The position numbers and the translations under genes are program-made. Of a stretch of 64,000 nt of DNA, positions 20,636-33,954 are shown one piece after another; positions within the stretch are counted from its first letter, which is position 1, and the number at the start of each line of letters is the position of its first letter. Under the pieces are notes generated by a model. It searched no databases and was not told where the DNA came from. It was given only the letters and a program-made list of their open reading frames with translations. This DNA comes from Hypomesus transpacificus. Taxonomy: Eukaryota > Chordata > Actinopteri > Osmeriformes > Osmeridae. The stretch lies in NCBI RefSeq assembly GCF_021917145.1, contig NC_061064.1:2715137-2779136 (forward strand). Direction: 5' to 3'.

Positions 20636-22833
20636 ATGTGGAGGTCGCTGCAGCAAGTTTGCTTGTCACTGAGCACAAATAAATGAATGAAGTTTAGCAA
20701 ATGTCTCGTCATTATATTTTTGTTAGGCTTATGTATTTTTGAAAGGCATACCAAAACAACACAACGCAATTACTGGAAACGAAAGGTGTGCCTATATTAT
20801 GTCAGTGACTATTGTCAATCTTGGAATATGCCTTTAATAAACTATAGACTTGGCCATAATTGTCCATCTTAATAAATGTTTCTAGACTACGAGAGTTGGC
20901 TAAACTTAGGCCTATTTGAGTGGCAGACAAGTGTAGACTGTATTGTGCCCACAAATGCCATACACTAGGCTATATGACTGGCATAGTATAGGCTATATTA
21001 ATCATCCAGCAACTCACAGCAACAAATACAATTTTGACTCCATTCGTGTCATGATCCCGTAAATGCAGGGAAACACCTGCATGGATTGAAACTGGAAAGG
21101 CACAGTGCCTCCTGCTTCCGTCTAGCAACACTGCCGTTTCAGATTCTAATAGAGATGGGTCTGCAGTTACTTAACGTTTTGGATTTCTAATCTTAATTCC
21201 TGTTGTGGAACCAGAAATACAGGTTAGCTATTCTACATATATGTGTCTTTGGTGCATCTATTGTATGTTAATAATACCATACATGTAGCCTAGGCTACAG
21301 TCAATCGAGGAACAATTTATCTAATTGGTTAAGACTCTCCAGCTCCCTTTTGTGGAGAACGGAAGAATCAAAATAAAAAATAATTTCAACTTGTTCGTCC
21401 ATTCGGTCACAAAGACAATTACAATATCACGAATGTGGGGTCTTGCTTAACAATGGATCATTTCATTCTGTGGAACTTCTGTGAAACATTATTCAGGTTC
21501 ATTATTCATAGGCCTCTATAATTGTAAGATGATCTGCTTGTTGATGATTCACTTTAGTAAAAACCTAAAGGCTTACCGGTAACATTTAAAACCATTTAAG
21601 AAAACGATCTAAGGTTATTTTAACTGAAACTTCTGCCAAAAGCTTATAGTTACTCACATGTAGTTTCCACACAGGAGACATGTAAAAGAGCCGTTTTCAC
21701 ACTACGTACAGCCTTTTCTATCTGTGAGTCTTATCAGATTGATTCAGCCAGACACTTGGATTGGCATCTATGATATGTGGGTGATGGAGACACAGTCAAG
21801 GGAGGAAAGGTCACACCACATGTCGTCTGTTATGGCTGCATTAAACTCTACATGGGGGAAGAACCAGTGCTAATTATGAGAGGAGGCAACCTCCCCACCT
21901 ACTCTTCCCCATCATCGTCTTAATCTCTTCATTTGTAACAGTACATGGGTAGAGAACTCTATACTTCAACAGCCCTGGATCTATCAGTCAGTTGGTAATC
22001 GTTCAGTGGTAAGTGGGAAACATTTATCAAACATTTACATTAATATGTATAACAAATTATATGATGATTTACTTTTGTTTAAATTATTTTATTAGATTGC
22101 TGTGGGACAGATACATTTAGCAATAGTAGCAGTTACTGTACATGTTTCATATTGAAATTCACTCTTTGAATTAGTTTTAACTGAGCAAGATGTACATTGC
22201 AATGACAAAAAAATGATATTGCTTTCTCATTCTTTTGTATGGAGGCAGATTAAAAATATAAAATGAAAAGTTTATTCTCTCTGAGAAGTGAGTGGACAGG
22301 CTAAGGCAAAACATGGGGACCAGCAAAGCAAAGTGATGCAGGTCCACAAATATGGAGATATCAGTGAGGTATCTCTCCTTCATTCACGTGCAACGTAGCG
22401 GAAATAAAACGACCACAACTTAAAATAACCCAGCATCATATTTTCTCAAAAAGGACAATCAACACAGACAATCATTTGTGGACCAATTGTTACATAGTAC
22501 AGTAACAGAGAAGGAGAGAGGTGTATTTACTTCTTAGGTAGATCAGGGGAAGCCTCTTTAGGGAATGTTGTCTGGGCCTGCCCCTCCTGACACCCCCCCC
22601 CCCTTAGAGGCCCTCACTGTGCCACTTCCAGCTGAGACCCAGGGAGTGTGAATAACAAGCAAATTAAAACAGTGTCCTTGTGGCTTAATCCAACATGTTG
22701 GCATTTATTTATAATGCAAAAGGGCACCATAATTGTATTCACTGCACCTTTAATGTTTTTTAAAAACAGTAATTACTTTAAAGGCATGGTCCAATTGTCA
22801 CCACCAGGCTGAGCTACACCAGGAAAGGTGAGG
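20636..22833. other. Intergenic region and likely gng8 5' leader
   Basis: After the syncollin poly(A) signal this stretch is AT-rich and noncoding. A donor-like CAGTG|GTAAGT at about 22009 could end a noncoding first exon of gng8. A short C-run lies near 22593. I recognise no repeat family or RNA gene. Confidence 0.4.
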
Positions 22834-23130
22834 ATGTCCAATAACATGGCCAAAATAGCCGATGCCAGAAAAACTGTGGAACAACTGAAACTTGAAGTCA
22901 ACATTGAACGGATGCTTGTAAGTAAGCACACCCCGCAGATACGAGTTGAGTTCAACCATTGTATGTTGCCAAAGTAGAAGTTGATTCAGTTGTGTGTGCA
23001 GGTGTCTAAAGCAGCAGCTGACCTGATGGCTTTCTGTGAAGCTCATGCTAAAGAGGACCCGCTGGTGACACCTGTGGTATCCTCTGAAAACCCTTTTCGA
23101 GAGAAGAAATTGTTCTGTGCAATACTCTAA
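22834..23130 (+). CDS. gng8: G protein gamma subunit 8-like, 2 coding exons
   Basis: G gamma subunits pair with G beta and anchor the dimer to the membrane. Exons 22834-22917 and 23002-23130 give 213 nt, 70 residues, identical in length to human GNG8. The protein starts [20 protein letters not shown], continues VNIERML and [20 protein letters not shown], and keeps the NPFREKK motif. It ends CAIL, a CaaX box whose final Leu predicts geranylgeranylation. The near-identity to GNG8 in the first 20 residues separates it from other gamma subunits. Human GNG8 is also on 19q13. AATAAA follows about 20-30 nt after the stop. Confidence 0.93.
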
Positions 23131-25244
23131 TTCCAGTACGTCATTATGAAAATAAATGAATGGATAATATATCACTGCAAGAGCAGAATGATGTGTAAAT
23201 GTTTTTGTACCTATTTATTTTCTACATAGTAGTAGAATATTATTAGATTTATGTAATCAAATATAAATAAACAGGTGTTGGTTTTGAATGATTCATCTAG
23301 AGAGGAAGAGAGACTGACATAACTGCAATAAAACAATTATTTCGGATGGAGCAAAGTTCATTTGCTCGTAAATAGTATCCCCAGGTATCTGCGCATCACC
23401 CTAAGAGTAGGATTACACATTAACTTAACAGGGCTCCCAGGTTGCACCCTGGCCCCTCTGAACACCCAACCCTGAGTAAATAAGACTACTTTTTAAATGT
23501 ATTTGTTATCCTTTCAGGGGGTTAGGAATGTCTATTCATGCAATGATTTATACTGTTCCTTTAACTGTCCATGTGTAGACTTAATTTAGCCTATAAAAAA
23601 TGCACCAGGCGGAAAAGACAACACCGTAACGTTGTGAGAACAACGTTGACGTTGACTTCAACAAATGCAAAACCTGCAACACCATGGCGGATGTTATTTT
23701 CTCAGATTCAATCATTCGATTTGAAAGGCATTCCAGTCAAAGAAAAGTTAATTGAATGATTAAATCAGTATACACCATCCACCACTGACCATTTATTTGT
23801 CTTAATTTGTTCCCTTGGGAACGGCCCTGGCCTCCTTGGACACACACGAGTCATGCAAATCATGACGGGATCACGTGATGGGTACATTACTACAGGTAGA
23901 CGAACAGGTGCTCAGTTTCGCCGACGGGTTCAGAATATATCCCTCACTACGGACTGATTTAATTTTAGGAAGTAATTTAGGACATTAAACAACGAGCAAG
24001 GTAAAGTTTTAATTTTTTTTAATTTATTTTTATCAAAATAAAAAAACTGCTAAATAGACGCTATAGGAGCTCCACCTCTCATTGAAAACGACGGGAAGGA
24101 ACACAACGCTTAGCCTGAACAATTAATGAAATTAAGCGTTCCGTATAGGGAAAGCGTACAGTGCTAAATATTTTCTAAATGTTTGATATTTTTTTATCCC
24201 CAAAAATTCCTCGAATGTGACCAAATTAAAATGCCGGATGATATCCTAGTACGAGATGTTGGATTTCTTGCCAAGTTGAAAGATACTGCTTATTCATTGA
24301 TGTTAAAATATGATACCAAGGTTAGCAAGCGAGAAAAACTTGAATGACAGGAGGAATACCACTCCTATATGTAAACACATATTGCCCTCTGCTCTTAGAA
24401 ACCACAGAGAAGAATGCAAAGTAGTCCATAGTGCCCACAGAGTAGGTTACATGCGTGAAAGGGAATGATCAATCTTAAATTCATTGGCTATAAAACCATA
24501 AGTGGTAGAATAGACCTATAAGATTGATATACATAATTTTACCCAAATCACGTTGTCTCTTGAATTTATAGAAGTATTGTTTAGGTTCAATGTCTTTAAA
24601 TATATATATCTGAGATCTTTGCATGTGTGGTTATGAAATTAGGTAAAACCCCAAAAAACAGGTTTCATCACAGGTTACCTTTTGTTTATGCAAAACAATT
24701 CAACTTGTATTTGTATTGTTTGTGTTTTCCAAAAATATATTTTGATTCACAAGCAAAGTTGAAAGTTGATCTATAGTGTATTCTACTTGTTATCCTTTAG
24801 AAACAAAATTATCATGGGAATTAAGTCACCTTACCTTCCCCCAACACAAGTTATAACATTAGGGCAAGTAGTTGAAAAGGAATACATGATGTAGTCTAAT
24901 GTAACTTAAATAAAAAAGGTTTGAATTTAAAATGATGAAGTGTACGTAAGGATTTAATGCTGAATTTATGAAATTAGCACTTTTGTGTTGTGCCCATGTT
25001 GTTTGATATTCAATTTGATTAGATTTTATGCTGAATGTTATGTTGCCATGGTGGGTCCCATAAGGGGTGCTGTTGTCACCCAGGAAGCAGGGTTAATATC
25101 TACAGCGTGGCTATGACTATTGTATTTTGCAAGGTCATAAATATTTGTCATAATGATCTGTTTGTGGAATAAACAAAAATCGAACTAAATTAGACATGCA
25201 ACTCTATTGTATGTGCTGTGTATTTTAGGGAGAAGTGTAGAAAG
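23131..25244. other. gng8 3' flank and tmem45b upstream region with a probable noncoding exon
   Basis: A donor AACGAGCAAG|GTAAAG at 24000/24001 and an acceptor ending at 25228, 16 bp before the tmem45b ATG, suggest a noncoding first exon of tmem45b ending at 24000 and a 1.2-kb leader intron. No TATA box was noted. The remainder holds no exon or repeat that I recognise. Confidence 0.45.
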
Positions 25245-27062
<1,818 letters not shown>

Positions 27063-28016
27063 ACTCACTATGAAGAATTACTGCAAGGAATTCCCTACTT
27101 TTTTATGCTTGAGTATGTTGATTGGCCATGGTTTAGAAGACATGGCTAACCAAATCACATGTCTTCTACTTGCACATTTATACTTTCTTTACTTTCTCCT
27201 CCATAAAATAAATAAAATGTAGAAAACTTATTACAATCTGAGATGGGAGAGAAAAGACATTCAGACAATACGTGAAATTATAATGCACTGAAATAAGCAA
27301 CTGTTCTCAGAATACCAAAATACAATCATATAGTGTTTTGTGTTTTAAAATTCTGACAGCAGGTTAACATTGTTCAGTTCAAGCAAGTTAAACATTTACT
27401 CTGGTCCCACCTGTTTGCTGAGTTGAATTCTCTTCCTGAAACGTCCAAGCTGATTGTCACAATGCCATATGGTTCATTTCAATATCCTTATTTACAATAC
27501 TACTACTGTGATGTTCACATAAAACAAAACGACTTTAAAGAGTTTGCATGAATTAACCTATGTATTTTATACAAATGAGCTGCCATTCTGTGTTAAGTGC
27601 ACTCAAAATATTCTATGAAGTGATAGTACTGTTGACTACCCTTATCTATGACATGGAAAACATCTTGCACAATCTCATCTAATTTATTGAGCTAATCTGC
27701 TTCCATGTGTTCGAAACTTCAGTGAATAGAAATAAAAAGGAGGCACAGGCGTTGTGGAAAATACACATTTTATCTGTTGAATAAACAATGAGAAATAATG
27801 TCATTGAATGACATGACATTTACATATGCTGCTGAATGAACCCAGGGACACTTCACCAAAAGGCCTTCAGTGCCGTCATTACCACAGGCATGCTGAAACC
27901 AAACCCCGACATTAGAACAGAGTGACGAGAGGGCTGCTGTAATGGGCTGGCGTCTGGCTCACCATGCCCCCCCCCCCCTCAGGATGTGGACCCTTGAGAT
28001 CCCTCCCTGCCCGGCC
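27063..28016. other. Convergent 3' ends of tmem45b and nfrkb
   Basis: AATAAATAAAAT at about 27207 is the likely tmem45b poly(A) signal. A minus-strand AATAAA (TTTATT) at about 27680 could serve nfrkb. A short C-run near 27966 lies in the nfrkb 3' UTR. No other feature is seen. Confidence 0.5.
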
Positions 28017-31000
28017 TCACTGGGGCGGTGGGGGTTCAGGGGTGCGTTTGGGTGAGGGCGCCGTGGTGACCACCACCGTGGAAACAGACTTAGGAGAGCC
28101 CGAGACCGTGCGCTGTTGGAGCTGTTGAGCCGGAACTGTCTGGATACGCACCTGAAAGACATGGATGGACCAACTTGTAACAACGGTGATGGTAAAAGTC
28201 TGTTTATTTTCACCATATGATAACGAGGTATGCTATGGTGTGTGGGCAGCTAACCTGTGTGGCCTGGCCTTGCTGTTGCAGCTGCTGTAACTGCTGTGCG
28301 GTGACAAAGCTGACTGGCTTGTTCCCACCTATCAGCTTAGTGCCTGCAGGCATGGTAGTCAGGATGATGTTCCTGCCCAGACTGCCAATGCTGCTCGGAA
28401 GAGACACACACACACACACACACACACACACTACTTAGTGGATCTTCTTGCCGTGGTGGTTGACAGAGTGAGACAGACACACTGTTAAGCAGACTCACTT
28501 TGTATTGATGTTTCCCTTCAGTATGGGTGTGGTCACCACACTCTTGTTTTTGAGTGGGTGGCTGAGGACAGACAGGGGCACTGTGATTCGAGCCGGTAAC
28601 TTGCCCTGTGGAGGCAGAGAGAGAGAGACCAGATTTAGGAGGGGTGGCGTTCCCTTCAAGGTAGCGTTAGTAACATCAAAACCAGCTTTACCATACAGTT
28701 TTCTCATCTCCTGCCTCACAATATTTACAAAATGTTCAAACACTTTGAACACAGTTGTTTCCTGGCTGAGGGAGGTTTTTCTCACCGTCTGGGTGGTGAC
28801 CACGGTGGCGCTGACAGGCACCTGGCGGACAGTAGCCGTGGCCGTCCCCAGGGTCAGGGTCGAGGCCGAGGCCGAGGCCGCGGGGCCTAGCGTCACCCCT
28901 TTGGCTCCGCCCATGCCGCTGGTGCCTATGGTGACCGTAGCAGTGCCTGCAGACACCGTGGCTGGCTTGCTGCCAGAAGTGGTGGTCATGGTGATGGTTT
29001 GGCCCTGCTTATGAGGGATAACCCCCAGGCCTGGCATGATGCGGATGGTGGTGCTGGTCTTTGAGTCGGGGGAGGAGACGGTGGAGAAGGTTCGGGTTTT
29101 CTGGTCGGCCATAGTGACGGCCAGGGTGGGCATCAGGCGGATAGCCGTGTCTCCGGCTGCCTTCAACAGGGTGGCAGTGCCCGCGGCGGCCTTGGCCGCC
29201 TCTGAGGAGGACGTGGCTGGGTTGGAGGAGGGAGGGTGGGGCGGCGTCACGTGGAGCGTGGCTGATATGCTCTTGCCGGCGCCGCCGGCCGTGCCCAGCA
29301 TGTCGGGGGTGAGCTTGACGGTGGTGACGGGGGACTTGGTGAGCGTGGCCATCATGTCGGGGGTGATGCGGAGGACCGTCTGACCTTTGGCGTCCGTGGT
29401 GATGGAGGAGGGGGGCAGGCGGAGCACGTCCTTCCCCTGGATGCGCAGGTTGGTGGCGGTAATGGGGATGGACGCTCCACCCTGAGTCTTCCTGCCCAGC
29501 TGCCCTGTGATGGCCACCTAGAGACACATGAAACAAGACTTCCCTCTAACATCCAGTATGTTATCGAGTTCAACAGCGCAAGCTTTTAGTTTAACATCCA
29601 TTGAAGCAGGCAGGTTAGTTATATTATAAGATAGATTGTTAGTTATGTTATGAAAGGGCCCTGCTGTGGACCTGTTTGATGATGTTCTGGCTGGTGACTC
29701 CCTGGAGGAGAGCAGGGGAGGCAGGGTTGTGAACAGGGCTGACTGGGGAGCCAGTCTGAGGTTTGGCTACGGTCACAGTAGAGGCCAGGCCTGACACAGA
29801 CATGACCGACTGACCTCTAGCTGCCTGCACCGGGCTACCGACCGACTGGGTCCTCAGAGGTAGCGACACTACCGCCTGCGCGCGCACACACACACACACA
29901 CATACACACACACAGTAATGAAAGAAAGCAGATTCAAAACATTAGCATCAGGCTTCTCTGGTATGAGATCATATCTAAAAATAAATCCAGCTAACCAGAA
30001 AACGAAACTACTGAGATCTCGATAGACTGGCTTACCTGAGTTATGCCTTTGGTGCCCACGCTGACTGGTAACCTGATCTGATGAGTGGTGGGATGCACCA
30101 GCGTGCCTCCCGGGGAGGCTGTCAGGCCGGCCTGGGCAGAGACCACCCGTACCTGGGAGAGGGAGCCTGCTCCTCCCGGGTGGGCCACCACCCTGGCTGT
30201 GTGCTGGGCAGCAGAGGGCTGGGAGGCCTGGGGCCCCGCCTGGCTGCTGGACAGGATGGTGCCTAGCTGGGGCATTGAGGGAGGGGACACCAGGAGAACG
30301 CTGGGAAGAGGAGGAGGAGGAGAACAAGGGATCAGACCGTGGACTGATCATAATCCAGCAAATGACAGTATGTTAGATCACTGAGCCCCAGAGACTGCAT
30401 CTGTTGAGATGCTGTGTCACTGACCCTGGGCTGGACTTGACGGAGTCTGGGACTCTGGCTTTGATGGGAGTGGAGGCAGCAGGGGCAAGAGGAGATTTGG
30501 GGGTTCCAGGGGTGCTGGGGGTGGGGGTAGTGGGGGTGGGTGACATGGGACTGGCCCCCACATCACTCAGGCCGCTCTGTCCTGCTTCCAGCGAGCCAGT
30601 CTTACCGCCCTCCTTCCCAGACTTCTACGAGACACAAGAAGAAACAGAAACAGAAAGGAAGTTTTGGGAATTGAACTCAAAACCTTGTTGCTGTGAGTCA
30701 GCAGTACCACACACAACGGTAATGTGTTACACCAAACAGACATCTACTTTACCATAGCAACATAGCAACAAATTACAAAAGCTCTTTTGGTAGTTAAACC
30801 TTCAGGTCCGACCAGATTTTCCAGTTTAAAAAACGAATTCCTGCGGAAGATGAAGACCCGGCAATGTGGAGTGTTTATATATCAACCTAGGGGGAGTGAC
30901 ACTCACAGGTTTGGATGGAGGTTTAGGTTTCTGCTGCAGAGCTTTCCTGGCCTTGGCAGCGGCGGCTTGAGCCTGGTGGATTCTCTCTGGGGAAGGAGGG

Positions 31001-33917
31001 GCAGTTCAAATCAAATCCACACGCACACAGATGGTAAAACAGATGGGAAGCAGGGTCGACTTGTAGGACGCGAATGAGGATTTCATAAAGAATGTCTGAG
31101 AGTGCCCCTATGTTTGTCAAATTTGGTTACCCTTATGTTTACTGTTTTAGCCATAAAAAATAGGTTATATTATATTTGTATACCAACAACAAATAAAACA
31201 GGACACACATGAGAAAGAAACTGGATGTTTTGGCCCACACCTTCGGAACCTGTAGTACCACCTTTAACCTGGAGCTGAGCATTCCAGAATTGGGTGAAAT
31301 AAATTTGACTACACGTGACTCACTTTTACAATGCAAACTTGCCGACACGGGACCAGCTCAGGGGAGGTAAATGTTCTACTCTGCTGATCCTTCCACAAAT
31401 CACATGAAATTTCAATTTCCATATTTGTGTTTACGTTGCCTGGGCCAGGCCAAGAAACCACACCCTGTCGAGGATGCTGCTAAACCAGGCTCACCAAACT
31501 CCTCCTGGCTGCGGTCCCGGTGCAGGTAGATCCATAGCTTGCGGCCGATGTCGTACTTCACACAGGGATCCTTCTCATAGTGCAGCCGGTCCAGAGCACC
31601 GCTGACCACTGTGTTCACCTGCACGGAGCGGCAACACAAGTCTTGCTGACACACACCACACCACATCACCCCTGCAAACCTGGCTTTAATACTTGATTAT
31701 TGTGGCTGTGTTTCCTGTGTGTCCAACCTGGGCACTGGTGACATCCGGGGCCAGGAACTGAGAGTCCTTCAGCAGCTCACAGATCTCCGCCCTGGTGCCC
31801 TCTCCGTTAGGAAGCCTGGCTGCTGCGTCTCTCACTGGGGGAGAGGAGGGAGGGAGGGGGGAGGGAGGGGGGGAGGGAGGGGGAGGGAAGGGAAGGGGGG
31901 GAGGGAGGGAGAGGAGGAGGTGGGGGGAGGAAGGGAGGTGTGGGGGAAAGGAGAAGGAGGATAGGGGGGTGGACAGTGTCATTCTAACCAGCCATTTACT
32001 CCAGCTTTCACCAGCATCTCTGTCTCAAAAGGAACCTAGAATAAATACAATTTTATACAATAAAAACAAACAATCAAAGTCAAAGTGCCGTGGCTGAGCT
32101 GCGGGGGTCTTTCTGCAGGAGCCTAGGAGGGAGCCAGACTCACCCAGGGAGAGGATCGTGACATAGGCCGGCCGGTCGGAGCGCAGCAGGGTGTGTTCCC
32201 GCGCTTTGTTGAGGGACATCTCCTTATCAAACACCCCCTTCACAGGCCCCACCACTGAGTCGAAGCCGTGCATGCGGAAGGTGAAGGCTTTGTGAGGCTG
32301 GTCGTAGCGCTGCTGCTCCTGGTGGCCCGAGACGAAGGTTCGCAAAAAAAACAAACAGAAATTCAGAAAGTGTCGCGTGTTGATGGTGAGCGATGCAGGT
32401 GAAGAGGCTGTGTGAGGCCTGGCTGGCCGGGGTCGGGCACTGACCTGGACTTGGAAGACATGCCTCTCGTCTCCAGTGCTGGGCCGCACTACATAGTCTG
32501 TCCAACTGCTTGGTCACAAAGAAAACAAGCCTACTGTCAACACAGCTGTAAGCTACACCCGCTACGTGGCTGCTAATGTAGCTGGACCCTGAGACCCTGA
32601 GTGATGTCACAATGGACACTTACACTCGAGGAATCGGAGACGTCATCTCAGCTGGATCTTCATTCTCGGTCTGTGAGGGAAAACACAGATCCAAATCGAA
32701 TGGCTGCAGAACACAGAGTATGCTCTTTCAGCCTGGTGCGAGAGGGATGGAAGACGCGCCATAGCTACCTTGACAACGACCATGTCCTTGGAATCCACCC
32801 ACAACTGAAACAGAGCGCTCAGGTCCTTCTCTCCATCCACACTGGGACCTTGAACACGTGACATTTCCCCTCTGACATGACCGAGTGTTTACATTTACCG
32901 AGCAAAGGTTTTTTTCCGTTGACTCGTAATCTTACCAATCCACTTCCACTGCTGAGAGCGATCCTTGAACTCCACGTAGGGGCTGAAGCCTGTGGGGAGA
33001 CCCATGGTGCCGGCTGGGGGGAACGGCAGAACGCGAGACAGAGGATAAAGTCATGTGATGCATTGTGAGGGAGTGAGGGATGACTTTGTCGCTCTCGTAC
33101 CCACCTTTACTCTCCGCAGCCAGGAAGTGCAGGGCCGGCAGCACCATCTCTGACCAGCAGGAGGCACAAGAGAACCAGGGGTTGAGGGAGCTGGCAGCAG
33201 AAGATTGCCAATGTTGGACTTTCTCCTCCAACTGAGAAGAAAACACAAAACAAAGGACGGAATCCACTGTGATGCTCAATTACCCGTTTTATGGTTACCC
33301 TTTCTTAACTCTGGTCAGTTCTAACATTGTGTGGTACCATACACATAGGACATTGACAGTCTTTGTGTGTGTGTGTGTGCGTGTGAGACTACCATAGAAG
33401 TACTGGCGAGGCACTCCAGTCTCAGGATGTTCTCTAGCAGACTGAAGAAGCTCACAGCGATCTCCTCCACCATGACAGGGCTGCTCTGTGCTTCCTCCAT
33501 CGGCCTGTAGAGGGCAGCGCACACCAGAACATGAGGACAAAAGGAGATCCAATAACAGGACAGCAGATACATCATACACCATGAAGGTGTTTGCAAGTCA
33601 GCTATATGAACTGGGAGAACATATATTCCTGTGACAGCACCAAGCGGAATGGCCGATTATACTTTAGTGAAAGTTGTAGGTGGGGAGAGGAGACGTGAGG
33701 TGTGCTGACTCACTCCTCCTTGACGGTGGGCAGCGGAGTGCTGGGCGTGTCCGGCAGAGCGGAGCTGGGATTGGCCGAGGGAGTCTGGGACTCGGAGGGC
33801 ATGAAGGCCTCGCAGGGATCCTCCGCCTCCACTTTGATGGGCCTCATCCTCTTCTTCCTCCTCTCCTCTCTCATCCTCCTCTTGGGCAGAGCCAGGTCAA
33901 ACAGCGCTGAGTGTTGA

Positions 33918-33954
<37 letters not shown>

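Noticed and set aside
28505-29014. Plus-strand open frame of 169 codons opposite nfrkb
   Set aside because: It is antisense to a conserved, GC-rich coding exon and has no recognisable domain or homologue.
31840-31965. Regular G/A repeats as a CRISPR-like or functional array
   Set aside because: There are no distinct spacers or conserved unit. It is a simple-sequence polypyrimidine tract in a vertebrate intron.
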